This document shows positions 47,435-57,827 of a DNA stretch of 64,000 bases, piece after piece. The notes beneath the pieces are model-generated. The model saw only the letters and a program-made list of their open reading frames with translations, searched no databases and was not told the origin of the DNA. Position numbers and translations under genes: made by a program. The first letter of the stretch is position 1. The number at the start of each line of letters is the position of its first letter. This DNA comes from CAVPMW01 sp963706515 (lineage in GTDB: Bacteria; Chloroflexota; Anaerolineae; Anaerolineales; UBA4823). Location: NCBI GenBank assembly GCA_963706515.1, contig CAVPMW010000010.1:124001-188000 (forward strand), given 5' to 3'.

Positions 47435-48338
47435 ATGAATGCGAATTACTGGAAGAGTTATTTTAGCGAGAGACCGCGTTTTTCCTGGCGCAGCGGCCGT
47501 GACTATTTGCTCATCGCTCTGGGGGCACTCCTCCAGGCGCTGGCAATCCGCCTGTTCCTGGTGCCAGCAAATTTAGTGAGCGGCGGGGTGAGCGGCCTGG
47601 CGCAGATTACTCAATTACTACACTGGCTGGCCGATCGGCGTAATGATTTTATTAGGCAACCTGCCGCTGTTTCTGTTGGGCTGGCGCTACCTGGGTGGGC
47701 CGCGCTTTGCCCTGCGTACGATGTTTGCAGTGATCAGCGTCTCATTTTTGGTCGATTTCCTGGTCCCATACCTGCCTTCACAGGGTCTGACCAGCGATAT
47801 ATTTTTAAATTGCCTGTATGGCGGGGTGGTCAGCGGGATCGGATATGGGTTGGTGTATCGCGGTCAGGCGACCAGCGGTGGAAGTGACATCCTGGTGCGC
47901 ATTCTCAACCATTGGAGGGGCATTTCCTTATCGCAGAGCTACCTGCTGACTGACGGCGCAATCATCCTGATTGCAGGGCTCTCCTTCAGCTGGCAAAACG
48001 CTTTATATTCCCTGATCGTCTTGTACGTGTCCGGTATTGCCGCGGAGGCGGTCACTCAAGGTGAAAAAGTTACCCGTACCGCATTGATCATTACGGGGAA
48101 ACCGGAAGAAGTAGCCCATACCATCATCCACCAGATGGAACGCGGGGTAACTTTGTTCAACGCGCGTGGTGGTTTTACTGGCGCAGAACGCACTGTTTTG
48201 TATTGTGTGATCTCTCGTTCGGAGGTAGCGCAGATCAAAGCGTTAGTGAGAGAGACCGACCCCCACTCCTTCATGGTAATTGGGGAGGCGAATGAAGCCC
48301 TCGGTGAAGGGTTCCTCCCGCTGGATAATAAACCCTGA
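47435..48338 (+). CDS. YitT/DUF161 family membrane protein (frameshifted)
   Basis: About 300 aa with one indel near 47635. N-terminal helices (LIALGALLQALAIRLFL, NLVSGGVSGLAQI) are followed, after the shift, by ILLGNLPLFLLGWRYLGG, SGIGYGLVYRGQATSGGSDI and a C-terminal soluble DUF2179 domain (ALIITGKPEEVAHTIIHQME, VLYCVISRSEVAQIKALV). The family has five helices and an intracellular ligand-type domain; its function is not established. The start is an ATG 12 bp after the dehydrogenase. Confidence 0.82.
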
Positions 48339-48483
48339 GCGGTCCGCAACCTCTCACGGCTTTTTGCGTATACCATACAGTGATTAACTGAACTTCAACG
48401 CTAGGATTGTAAAAATTCTTTCAGCCAATCACGAAGATCATCTCCCGAAAGGCACCGGATGAAGGCTGGCTCGGAGCTGTGCG

Positions 48484-49074
48484 ATGGAAGCAAATGAAGA
48501 GCTTTGGCTTGACCAGGCTCAAAATGGAGACCGCAATGCATTCTCCTCATTAGTGGAGCTGTATCAGAATCCGGTGTACAACCTGTGCTACCGGATGCTG
48601 GGCAATGCAGAAGATGCGGAAGATGCTTCCCAGGAAACATTCATGCGTGCATTTCGCTCCATCCGCCGTTACGACCGCGGCCGTCCTTTTTCCACCTGGC
48701 TGCTATCCATTGCAGCCCATCTGTGTATCGATCAAATCCGCCGCCGGCGACCGGTAATCTCTGTCGAAGATCTGCCGCTTCCCGATTTACCGGACCCGAG
48801 CCCAGGGATGGAAACCAACCTGGCTAGGAAACAGGAACAGGAGCGGGTGCGCCTTTTGTTAGACGATCTCGACCCGATAGACCGGGCAGCCGTGGTGCTG
48901 TACTATTGGTACGACTGCTCGTATGCTGAGATTTGCCAGATATTATCCCTCTCAGATAGCGCATTGAAAAGCCGGCTGCACCGTTCACGCCGGGCTATGG
49001 CATCCCAGTGGATGCAGAACCAGCCGAAGTCGATTGTAGAGGGGAGGATTTTCCATGAATCATCGACCATTTGA
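48484..49074 (+). CDS. ECF-family sigma factor, second copy
   Basis: 196 aa. Region 2: FSSLVELYQNPVYNLCYRML, AEDASQETFMRAFRSIRRYD, TWLLSIAAHLCIDQIRRR; region 4: LDPIDRAAVVLYYWYDCSYA then LSDSALKSRLHRSRRAM. It is not a duplicate of the first sigma factor (25262-25870); the sequences are only family-similar. It overlaps the anti-sigma gene by 20 bp. The targets are unknown; the membrane operon below is the natural first candidate. Confidence 0.9.
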   Translation: MEANEELWLDQAQNGDRNAFSSLVELYQNPVYNLCYRMLGNAEDAEDASQETFMRAFRSIRRYDRGRPFSTWLLSIAAHLCIDQIRRRRPVISVEDLPLPDLPDPSPGMETNLARKQEQERVRLLLDDLDPIDRAAVVLYYWYDCSYAEICQILSLSDSALKSRLHRSRRAMASQWMQNQPKSIVEGRIFHESSTI

Positions 49075-49594
49075 AGATTGGATCTTTGCCGAAGAGCCCC
49101 TGACTGCAGAAGATTTTACTGCCTTACAGGACCACTTGCAAACCTGTGCTGCCTGTCGCCAGTTGGAGGATGCCTGGCGTGAGGTTTCTGCCGAGCTGAA
49201 TAGGATGCCGCAAACCGGACCTAAAGAAGGATTTTTACTGCGCTGGGATGCCCGAATTGAAGGAGATATCCGCCAGCGCCACCGCAGACAGAGCATTCGA
49301 TTTCTGGCTTTTTCGCTGAGTGCAGTAGCAGCATTAATGATATTGTTTTTTATCCTGTTTCAGCCCATGCTAGGCTCCCCTCTTGTCTTATTGTGGGCTG
49401 GGTTTTCCCAATTGCTGCTCACCTACTCTGCGGTCAGCTCAGTCCGTGATCTGCTTTTTGCATCTTTGTCTATAACCCAGGATCTTGTCCCGCCGCTTGC
49501 CTGGCCGCTAATGACAGGCATGGCTGCGTTGTTGATCGCATCCTGGTTATTCGTTTTACGATTGATCTTAAAACCATGGAGGATAAACGAATGA
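49055..49594 (+). CDS. Zinc-finger membrane anti-sigma factor
   Basis: 179 aa. N-terminal zf-HC2-type domain with HLQTCAACRQL, a zinc-binding HxxxCxxC motif, typical of ZAS anti-sigma factors. Two hydrophobic helices follow (FLAFSLSAVAALMILFFIL and LMTGMAALLIASWLFVL). The gene begins inside the sigma gene and ends with ATGA on the next gene, which makes a coupled sigma/anti-sigma/effector unit. Confidence 0.85.
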   Translation: MNHRPFEDWIFAEEPLTAEDFTALQDHLQTCAACRQLEDAWREVSAELNRMPQTGPKEGFLLRWDARIEGDIRQRHRRQSIRFLAFSLSAVAALMILFFILFQPMLGSPLVLLWAGFSQLLLTYSAVSSVRDLLFASLSITQDLVPPLAWPLMTGMAALLIASWLFVLRLILKPWRINE

Positions 49595-50657
49595 AAAATC
49601 TGATTAGGTTGACCATATTATTATTTTTACTGGTAGCAGTGCTGCTGCCCGGAACCGCCCTCGCTCAAGCGCCAGGTGGAAATAAGCTGGTGCTGGGCGG
49701 CATCTATTCCCTGAAATCCGGCGAAACCCTTAACGGGAACCTGATCGTTCTGGGTGGAATGGCCACTCTGCAGGAGGGCTCGCGAGTCAATGGCGATGTA
49801 TTGGTCGCTGGGGGAACGCTGGATGCAAGCGGCACCATAAATGGGAACGTTTATGCAACCGGCGGACTGGTGACGCTTAATGAATCAGCGATCGTGACTG
49901 GGGACGTGACCACGCTGGGGGCGCATCTGGAGAGATCGCCTCAAGCTCAAGTACAAGGAAGTCTCAACACGAATAATCCTGAGTTTTTCCAGCTCACTAT
50001 ACCCGGCGGAATCCGCATCCCCCGGATGCCTTTTACCCTGTTCAGTATCAACCCATTTGCCAGGCTATTTTTCGGCGGAATCAAACTGTTCGGAACTGCC
50101 TTTGTCTGGGCGATCCTGGCGTTTTTTGTCGTGCTCCTTGCTCCAAAAGCAACGAAGCGCGTGGCTGAAACCGTAGTCTCCCAACCGCTGCTTTCGGGTG
50201 GAGTTGGATTTCTAACCGTCATCGCTTTTCCACTGCTGATGGTCATGCTGGTATTTACGATCATCCTGATCCCGGTAAGCATCCTGGGTCTGATCCTGCT
50301 GTGGGTGGTGTGGATGTATGGCACCATCGCGGTGGGTACAGAAGTCGGTGAGCGGATTGCTGTCCTGTTCAAGGCGGATTGGGCCATACCCGTCTCGGCC
50401 GGGCTGGGTACCTTCCTGCTGATCCTGCTGGTTAACACCGTGGATATTGCGATACCGTGCGTGGGCTGGGTCCCCCGATTCATCGTCGCTTTCCTGGGAA
50501 TTGGAGCGGCGCTCCTGACCCGCTTTGGTTCGCAGGCTTATCCTCCGGCGGTAGTACCAGCTGCCAGTGAGGTCCAGCCGCTGCCGCCGCAGGAACCTCC
50601 TCGAGTGAAGTCCAGCAATTACCGCCGCAGGAGCCTCCCAGCGTCCCGGCGGAATAG
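49591..50657 (+). CDS. Exported bactofilin-like/polymer-forming membrane protein (frameshift near C-terminus)
   Basis: About 355 aa. ATG 49591 has GGAGGATAAACGA before it. A signal peptide (LTILLFLLVAVLLPGTALAQ) is followed by a beta-helical repeat with bactofilin-like NGNLIVLGG, NGDVLVAGG, NGNVYATGG, then four or more helices (FVWAILAFFVVLLAP, FLTVIAFPLLMVMLVF). The C-terminal Pro-rich tail repeats VQ-x-LPPQEPP if an indel near 50607 is bridged, ending at TAG 50657. Role unknown; as the third gene of the sigma operon it may be the sensed envelope component. Confidence 0.75.
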
Positions 50658-50675
50658 CAGTATCAGCCAAAGATC

Positions 50676-50714
50676 AGGCGGGTAGGTGGCACTTCCTCTA
50701 CCTGCCTGCCTGAT
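50676..50714. terminator. Hairpin between convergent genes
   Basis: Imperfect inverted repeat (CAGGCGGGTAGG against CTACCTGCCTGCCTG) lies between the end of the membrane operon (+) and yhhN (-). No clear U-tract. Possible bidirectional terminator. Confidence 0.45.
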
Positions 50715-50742
50715 CAGCGATAGTCCGCATGGTTCCTTACAA

Positions 50743-51411
50743 TCAGGCGAGGAAGTGAAGGGCTGCACCCAAGACGATTAATATCTGCCCCAGGTGATAA
50801 GTAACGATCACGACTATGCGTCCGTTCTTGAGCGGATCGACAAACTTATTCCATCCGAGGAAGGCATCCGAGAGGAAGAAAAAAAGCGCTCCAAAGCTTA
50901 CCATCAGCGCAGGGACTGGCATCCAGTAATTCTTCACCAGGGTCATCAGGGCAGAAAACAGCATTAAGCTGATAACCAGGCAGTACACCAACACGGGCAG
51001 GCGCAGCGAGTTAAGATCCTTTGCTTTGAGGCCGGCATTCAACCGCCTGAAAATGGTGACCGCTACGATGATCACCATGAGAGCAATGATCAAAGTCGCC
51101 AGATTGAACGGCAGAGGTCCCTGGTTCAATCCGATAATATAGCTCAAGTGGGCGAGTAAGAAGGCTACCAGCCCGGCGGTAAATATTTCGCGGGGCAGCA
51201 TTAAAAAAATATCGCCAAAGAGCGAGAATAGAATCCCCAGGCTGAACCATAGCATCGGACTCGTGAACCCGCCGATCAATCCCAGCCAGAGCAGAAGCAC
51301 CAGCATCACCCCCGGCTTGGCAACATATTCCACCCTTTTCCATTGCCTGGCAACGGCGATCCAATCTAAAACCGCGAGTCCCAATGCAATGATAAGCAGG
51401 TAATAATCCAT
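50743..51411 (-). CDS. YhhN/TMEM86 family membrane protein
   Basis: 222 aa with about seven or eight helices. Family features include YVAKPGVMLVLLLWL, FSLFGDIFLMLP and a C-terminal SDAFLGWNKFVDPL, all with conserved Asp residues inside membrane helices. Animal TMEM86 relatives hydrolyse lysoplasmalogen; YhhN-type bacterial proteins are otherwise uncharacterised. Located 12 bp after era on the same strand. Confidence 0.8.
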   Translation of the reverse strand: MDYYLLIIALGLAVLDWIAVARQWKRVEYVAKPGVMLVLLLWLGLIGGFTSPMLWFSLGILFSLFGDIFLMLPREIFTAGLVAFLLAHLSYIIGLNQGPLPFNLATLIIALMVIIVAVTIFRRLNAGLKAKDLNSLRLPVLVYCLVISLMLFSALMTLVKNYWMPVPALMVSFGALFFFLSDAFLGWNKFVDPLKNGRIVVIVTYHLGQILIVLGAALHFLA

Positions 51412-51423
51412 TTTCCCTCCCGG

Positions 51424-52323
51424 TCAGTATCCAAACCAGCCCAGAATTTTTTCGTCGTCCCGCCAATTCTTACGGACCTTGACTCTCAGCTTGACGTACA
51501 CTTTGCGCCCAGTCATGGATTCGATTTCCGACCGGGCGCGCTCCCCAATCCGTTTGATCATGCGACCTTCCTGCCCGATGACAATCCCTTTGTGCGCTTC
51601 GCGTTCTACGATGACGGTTGCTTCGATATAGGCGCCTCCAGCATCCCGTTCGATGTACTGGTCCATGCGCACCGCGATGCCATGCGGCACTTCGTCGCGG
51701 AGCTCGATCAAGCACGCTTCGCGGATCAGATCGGCAGCAATCTCGCGTTCATAATAATCGGTAACTTGATCCTCGGGAAAAATCAGCGTACCTTCAGGTA
51801 AAAATGTGAGGATCAGGGCAAGCAGCTCATCCAGGTGGGTCCCTTGGGCGGCAGAGACCAGCTGAAGCCGTGCGGCTTCCACCAGCTTTTGATAAGCGGT
51901 TATCCGGTCATCTATTAGATCAGGGCTCACCAGGTCAATCTTGTTGAGGACCAGGATAACCGGTGTATTCCGGGATAATTTCTTGAGGTTATCCGCTAGA
52001 AGCCTGTCCTCCTCACCTGGTTCCTGGCTTGCATCTGTCAGGAATAGTACTAGATCGCTTTCCCGCAATATTTCTAAAGCGAACTGGTTCATTCTCTCGC
52101 CCAGCTTGTGGCGAGGCGAATGGACCCCCGGGGTATCGACAAAAACGATCTGATAGTTTTCGCTGGTAAGGATTCCGAGCTGCCGTTTCCGGGTGGTTTG
52201 AGGTCGAGGGGATACCGCAGCGACCTTCTGCCCGAGTAAGGCGTTGATCAAAGTGGATTTACCCACGTTTGGACGGCCCATCACGGCTACGTATCCAGAT
52301 TTATATGCATTATTTAGGGACAT
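51424..52323 (-). CDS. era: GTPase Era
   Basis: 299 aa, intact, normal length. G1 GRPNVGKST, G3 DTPGVHSPRHKLGE, G4 NKIDLV, and SAAQG for G5. The C-terminal KH domain is present (ATVIVEREAHKGIVIGQEG, then IKRIGERARSEIE). Era binds the 3' end of 16S rRNA in 30S assembly. It is the upstream gene of the era-yhhN pair and divergent from the rpoB promoter region. Confidence 0.96.
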   Translation of the reverse strand: MSLNNAYKSGYVAVMGRPNVGKSTLINALLGQKVAAVSPRPQTTRKRQLGILTSENYQIVFVDTPGVHSPRHKLGERMNQFALEILRESDLVLFLTDASQEPGEEDRLLADNLKKLSRNTPVILVLNKIDLVSPDLIDDRITAYQKLVEAARLQLVSAAQGTHLDELLALILTFLPEGTLIFPEDQVTDYYEREIAADLIREACLIELRDEVPHGIAVRMDQYIERDAGGAYIEATVIVEREAHKGIVIGQEGRMIKRIGERARSEIESMTGRKVYVKLRVKVRKNWRDDEKILGWFGY

Positions 52324-52436
52324 TAATTGATTGTATCAAAGCCTTTCCCTGGTGGGTGGAAGAAATCATTGTCTAGGGCAGCGTCAGCATTGCGTAAGCC
52401 AATTTATAATCTATCCCGAAGATTAGAATAATTTAA

Positions 52437-52465
52437 TTGAATTTTTTCAAAATTTATTATATAAT
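52437..52465 (+). promoter_or_regulatory. Strong sigma-70 promoter for rpoB
   Basis: -35 TTGAAT (52437-52442) and a perfect TATAAT -10 (52460-52465) with a 17-bp spacer in an AT-rich stretch. It gives a leader of about 195 nt before rpoB. Confidence 0.8.
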
Positions 52466-52588
52466 ATACGTTCGTCAATTAGTAAGCAACTGGGCTCTCC
52501 AGGAATTGCCGGGATGCGATCACGGGAAACCCCAAAGACCCCTGGTTTAATTAATAGCTTTTACCAGGACCAAGGTATTGAAAATTAT

Positions 52589-52629
52589 TGCGTAAAACGT
52601 CGGGAGAATAGGTAAACACGTTTTACGCA
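52589..52629 (+). promoter_or_regulatory. Inverted repeat in the rpoB leader
   Basis: Perfect 12-bp inverted repeat TGCGTAAAACGT (52589-52600) and ACGTTTTACGCA (52618-52629), followed by TTCTG and TATT. It lies 38 bp before the rpoB ATG. It could be an attenuator, an antitermination structure or a protein-binding operator. The rest of 52324-52588 contains the promoter and otherwise nothing recognised. Confidence 0.55.
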
Positions 52630-52667
52630 TTCTGTATTAACTAACGTAAAGACCCAGGAGAAACCGC

Positions 52668-55600
52668 ATGGCATCTGTTTTGCCGAGCAAGTCCTACGCG
52701 CGAATCAATGTCAAACTCCCTTTGCCAGACTTGATCGAGGTGCAGCTTGAATCTTTCCAACGCCTCAAAGCGAGAGGGTCTGGCTGATCTATTTCAATGA
52801 GATTTCTCCGATTGAATCCTATAACAAGGGGATGAAATTATATTTCCCCAGCCAGACCCCAGAATCAAATGAGTTGGGATTGACATACTGGTTTGGCGAG
52901 CCCAAGCACACCATCGAAGAGTGCGTCGAGCGCGACCTGACCTATGCCAGCCCGCTTGTATGTCTCGGTGCTGCTGGCTGGGCCGGATGTCCCCGAGCCG
53001 ATCAAGCAGGATATCTTCCTGGGCGATTTCCCGGAGATGACCGAAAAGGGCACCTTCATTATCAATGGCACCGAACGGGTGGTGGTTTCCCAGCTGATCC
53101 GCTCGCCAGGTGTTTATTTCGAAGCGCCGGTCGACCGCTCTACCGGTCGACCGCTGGCGATGGCCAAGCTGATCCCGGACCGCGGCGCCTGGATGGAATT
53201 CGAAACCCGCAAGAGCGATTACCTGACCCTGCGATTCAACCGCAAGCGCACCGTGCCGGTCACGATCTTCTTGCGCGCTCTGGCAGCAGTGAACGATGGC
53301 CTGCCGAATTCGCCGCTGAAGACTGGCACCGATGAGGAGCTGCTGGAGCTGTTCGGGGATGTGGATAACAACCCCGACCGCATGTTCATCGCCTCCACGC
53401 TCTACCAGGAACCGGAATGGGATCTGTCGCATGGACATGACGCATCGCCGAGGCAGCCTTGCTGGAATTCTTCAAGCGCATGCGCCCTGGCGACCCGGCA
53501 ACGCTGGATAATGCCCGGGAATTCCTGGAGGAGCAGCTCTTCGACCAGCGCCATTACGATCTGGAGCGGGTCGGTCGTTACAAGCTCAACCAGAAGCTGG
53601 ACCTGCACGAACACGTCCCGATCACCACCGCACGGTCACCAAGTGGGATATCGTCCGCCTGATGCGCCGCATGATCATGATCAACAACGGCACCGCAGCC
53701 GCCGGATGATATCGACCACCTGGGCAACCGCCGCGCCAAGACGGTCGGCGAGCTGATCCAGAACAAGCTGCGCATCGGCCTGCGCCGTATGGAGCGCGTG
53801 ATCAAAGAGCGCATGTCCATCCGCGACCAGGACCAGCTTTCCCCGATCACCCTGATCAATATCCGCCCGGTCGTGGCTGCCTTGCGCGAGTTCTTTGGCT
53901 CCAGCCAGCTTTCCCAATTCATGGATCAGACCAACCCGCTGGCCGAGCTGCGCCACAAACGCACCCTCTCGGCGCTTGGGTCCTGGCGGTCTGCGCCGTG
54001 AGCGCGCTGGCTTCGATGTGCGCGATGTGCACCATTCGCATTATGGGCGCATCTGCCCGATCGAAACCCCTGAAGGTCCGAACATCGGTTTGATCGGCCG
54101 TCTGGCATCTTTGCCCGGGTCAATGAATATGGATTTATCGAGACACCATACCGGCGGGTGCGCAAGACTCTGAAACCGACCGATCCGCGCCTGGTCGGAC
54201 AGGACATTGCGCGAAGACCTGACCGATCCGAAGACCGGCGAGGTGATCGGCAAGGAAGGCGAGCGGATCACCGCCAGAGATGGTCAAGACAGATCGCCAA
54301 GATCAAGCCGCGGAAGTGCTGGTCGTGCCATTCGTCACCGACGAAATGGAATATCTGTCGGCAGATGTGGAAGATCGCTTCGTGATTGCCCAGGCAAACA
54401 CGCCGCTGAACGAGCACAACGAGTTTGTCCGCGCGCCGGGTATCTTCTCGCTACCACTCCAGCTTTCATCTTCTCACAGCCCGACCAATATCGATTACAT
54501 GGATGTTGCCCCGCACCAGATTGTGGGCATCAGCGCCGCGTTGATCCCCTTCCTGGAGCATGATGACGCCAACCGGGCTTTGATGGGCTCGAACATGCAG
54601 GCTCAGGCTGTGCCGCTGCTTCGCCCGGATGTTCCGCAGGTCTCGACCGGTATGGAATATCATGCCGCCGTCGACTCGGGCCAGGTGGTGATTGCAGAAG
54701 AAGATGGCGAAGTGGTCTCGGTGACCGGCAGCAGCATCGTGGTGCGCATCCGCGATGGGGACCAGCGCACCTATACATCTGCGCAAATACCAGCGCTCGA
54801 ACCAGAGCACCTGCATCGACCAGCGCCCGGCGGTTGTCAAAGGCCAGCGCGTCCACAAGGGCGATGTCATTGCCGATTCTTCCTCGACCGAAGACGGGCG
54901 AGCTGGCCCTGGGTCAGAATGTGGTGGTGGCTTTCCTCTCCTGGGAAGGCGGCAACTTCGAAGACGCCATCCTGATCTCCGAGCGCCTGGTGCAGGATGA
55001 CCGCTTCACCTCGGTGCACATCGAGAAATACGAGGTCGAATCGCGCGATACCCGCCTGGGCCCCGAAGAGATCACCCGCGATATCCCCAATGTGGGTGAA
55101 GATGCGATCAAGGACCTGGATGATCACGGCATCATCCGCATCGGCGCCGAAGTCGGTCCGAACGATATCCTGGTCGGCAAGATCTCACCCAAAGGTGAGA
55201 AAGAGCTGACCCCTGAAGAGCGCCTGCTGCGGGCGATCTTTGGCGAGAAATCTCGCGATGTGAAAGATACCTCCCTGCGCATGCCGCACGGCGAGCGCGG
55301 CAAAGTGGTGGATGTCAAAGTCTTCACCCGCGAAGACAACGCCGATCTGTCCGCCGGCGTGGATATGATGGTGCGCGTCTCGGTTGCGCAGCGCCGCAAG
55401 ATCACCGCCGGCGATAAGATGGCCGGACGGCATGGCAACAAAGGTGTCGTCTCGCATGTTGTCCCGGTGGAAGATATGCCCTTCCTGGATGATGGCACCC
55501 CGGTGGATATCATCCTGAACCCACTGGGTGTTCCCGGTCGTATGAACATCGGCCAGGTGCTGGAAACCCACCTGGGTTGGGCTGCCAGCCGCCTGGGCTT

Positions 55601-56602
55601 CCGGGCGATCTCACCGGTCTTCGATGGCGCCAGCGAAGAAGAGATCGAAGCCGAGCTGGCGCGCGCCTGGATGATCGACCAGGCCTGGAAGGAAACCGCC
55701 GACAAGGCCTGGGAATGGCTGAACGAGCAGGAATACGATCCTGAAGCTATCCAGGATGATGATGAAGTCCGCCGCCTGTACCTGGAACACTGGCTGGGCG
55801 ATCGCGGTTATGATGTCTACCAGCTGATCTCCGATCCGACTTACGCCCGCCGGTCTGTCTTGCGCGAATGGCTGCGCGACCATGGATTACGACCCGGATA
55901 AGATCCTGGCTTTTGAGGATACGAAAACCATCGAAGTTGACCGAGCGCAGCGATCGCGACGCAGCGGCAGTCAATGCCTGCTTGCGCACTGTGGCTGCAC
56001 GACCTGGAAGAAGATGTAGAAGGATTTACCAGATGAAGAGCTCGCGGAAAAGGCCGACGAGGTTATCGCTCGCAACCGGACAGCCTATCCCAATCCTGGG
56101 CAAACAGATCCTGCGCGATGGCAAGACCGGCGATCCTTACGACCAGCCGGTGACGGTTGGCGTGATGACGATGCTGAAGCTGCACCACCTGGTCGAAGAT
56201 AAAGTCCATGCCCGCTCCACCGGCCCATACAGCCTGGTTTCCCAGCAGCCGCTGGGCGGTAAGGCCCAGTTCGGCGGACAGCGCTTCGGTGAAATGGAAG
56301 TGTGGGCGCTGGAAGCCTACGGCGCAGCCTATACCCTGCAGGAAATGCTGACGGTGAAATCGGATGATGTTCAGGGCCGGGTGAAGACCTATGAAGCGAT
56401 CGTCAAAGGCGAGCCGATCGAAGAACCCAGCATCCCGGCCTCATTCCGGGTGCTGGTGAAAGAGCTGCAGAGCCTGGGCCTGGCTGTTGAAGCGGTGACG
56501 GATACTGGCGAAGTGATCCAATTCGGTAAGGATGAAGAGCGGGCCCGCCCGCCCAGGTTGGCGACCGGCTTGCTGGGCCTGGGTGAGGATTTTAATCCCT
56601 GA
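52668..56602 (+). CDS. rpoB: RNA polymerase beta subunit (many frameshifts)
   Basis: About 1,300 aa in total, which is full length. ATG 52668 has CAGGAG. Recognisable throughout: GTERVVVSQLIRSPGVYFE, PDDIDHLGNRR, YGRICPIETPEGPNIGLI, EVLVVPFVTDEMEYLSAD, GQNVVVAFLSWEGGNFEDA, KMAGRHGNKGVVSHVVP and GKAQFGGQRFGEMEVWALEA. At least 12 single-base lesions break the frame, mostly extra bases (for example at 52958, 53981 and 54775) plus a few missing ones. The intact conserved segments between breaks show an expressed essential gene, so the lesions are most likely sequence errors. rpoC does not follow it. Confidence 0.93.
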
Positions 56603-56628
56603 CCCATAGAATAGGTCTGTAGATCTTC

Positions 56629-56658
56629 TTGACGCTGCTATATGGCGCATGGTAAAAT
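56629..56658 (+). promoter_or_regulatory. Candidate promoter for the rpsL-fusA genes
   Basis: -35 TTGACG (56629-56634), 18-bp spacer, -10 TAAAAT (56653-56658), 27 bp after the rpoB stop. It would give the ribosomal-protein genes their own transcript. Confidence 0.55.
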
Positions 56659-56730
56659 CGCAGTTCGTTGCCCTATGCTATATGAGGCGGCAGGATCCCC
56701 GCCCAGGCAACTCGGTTATCGGAATACTAG

Positions 56731-56762
56731 GTGAGGCCATCATGACGTTCCGATGGCCTCAC
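56731..56762 (+). promoter_or_regulatory. Leader hairpin before rpsL
   Basis: Perfect 11-bp inverted repeat GTGAGGCCATC / GATGGCCTCAC with a 10-nt loop, 54 bp before the rpsL start and without a U-tract. S7 and S12 operon leaders are often bound by a ribosomal protein; this hairpin could be such a translational or attenuation site. Confidence 0.5.
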
Positions 56763-56816
56763 TTAATGGAAAAAGTCAAGAATCTGAAGTCGCATGTCAT
56801 TTTTTTGGAGGCAAAC

Positions 56817-57238
56817 GTGCCAACAATCAATCAATTGGTCCGCAAAGGCCGCAAATCCAAGAAGGTAAAGAGCAAGGCTCCTGCGTTGCTGTACACCTTG
56901 AACTCCGATGAAGCAGCGCCGTATCCGCCAGGATACGAGGCGCCCCGCAGAAACGCGGTGTGTGCACAGTCGTGCGCACGATGACCCCCAAGAAGCCGAA
57001 CTCTGCCTTGCGCAAGATTGCCCGTGTCCGCCTGACCAATGGGATCGAGGTGACTGCCTACATCCCAGGCGAAGGTCATACCCTGCAGGAGCACTCGGTG
57101 GTGCTGGTGCGCGGTGGGCGTGTGAAAGACCTGCCCGGTGTTCGCTACCACATTGTCCGCGGCACCCTGGATACTGGCGGTGTAACCAACCGCAAGCAAG
57201 GCCGTTCGAAGTACGGCTCCAAGCGCCCGAAAGAATAG
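56817..57238 (+). CDS. rpsL: Ribosomal protein S12 (frameshifted)
   Basis: About 140 aa. GTG 56817 with TTGGAGG upstream starts PTINQLVRKGRK. Two extra bases (near 56908 and 56951) interrupt the middle, where QRRIRQDTRRP and KRGVCTVVRT must be joined. The rest is standard: TPKKPNSALRK, GEGHTLQEHSVVLVRGGRVK, PGVRYHIVRG. S12 shapes the decoding centre of the 30S subunit. The order rpsL-rpsG-fusA-tuf is the classic str operon. Confidence 0.93.
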
Positions 57239-57303
57239 ACGATACTGGCTGATCCGCCGGTGTAGATGATAACCGGCGATTTTGCGAAAGTAGGAGTGTT
57301 CGA

Positions 57304-57779
57304 ATGTCTCGACGTAGCTAAACCAGAAAAACGTGAACCTATCCCGGATGTGCGCTATAACAGCGTACAGGTGCAGACATTCATCAACCGCGTGATGCGC
57401 CGCGGCAAGAAAAGCGTGGCCACCACCGTGGTCTATGATGCATTCGATATGGTCGAAGAGCGCACCAAGCGCAGCGGCTTGGAAGTCTTCGAGCAGGCGA
57501 TGAAGAATGTCGCTCCGGTCATGGAAGTCAAGCCCTCGCCGTGTTGGTGGCGCTACCTACCAGGTCCCGATGGAAGTCCCCGCCTACCGCCGCTTTGCCC
57601 TGGCCACCCGCTGGATTCTTGCAGGCTGCCCAGGCCCGCTCTGGGAAGATCTTCTGCCGAGAAGCTGGCTGGCGAGCTGCTGGATGCTGCCAATAACACC
57701 GGGCTCAGCCATCCGCAAGCGTGAAGAAACTCATAAGATGGCGGAAGCCAACCGCGCCTTCTCGCATTATCGGGTCTAG
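57304..57779 (+). CDS. rpsG: Ribosomal protein S7 (frameshifted)
   Basis: About 157 aa. ATG 57304 begins MSRR, and one extra base near 57316 restores AKPEKREPIPDVRYN. The N-terminal half is clean (VQTFINRVMRRGKKSVA); several indels between 57535 and 57640 disturb the middle (RVGGATYQVPMEV, RFALATRW), and KLAGELLDAANNTG and THKMAEANRAFSHYR end it. S7 starts 30S head assembly. The pattern of breaks is as in rpoB. Confidence 0.9.
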
Positions 57780-57827
57780 ATAGGTTTTGAGACAACAGAA
57801 TTATTGGTAGATTCGTAGATACAGATC

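Noticed and set aside
52668..56602. rpoB as a pseudogene or a case of programmed frameshifting
   Set aside because: More than ten lesions in both directions, at sites without slippery sequences, while conserved motifs stay perfect; sequence error is the simpler reading.
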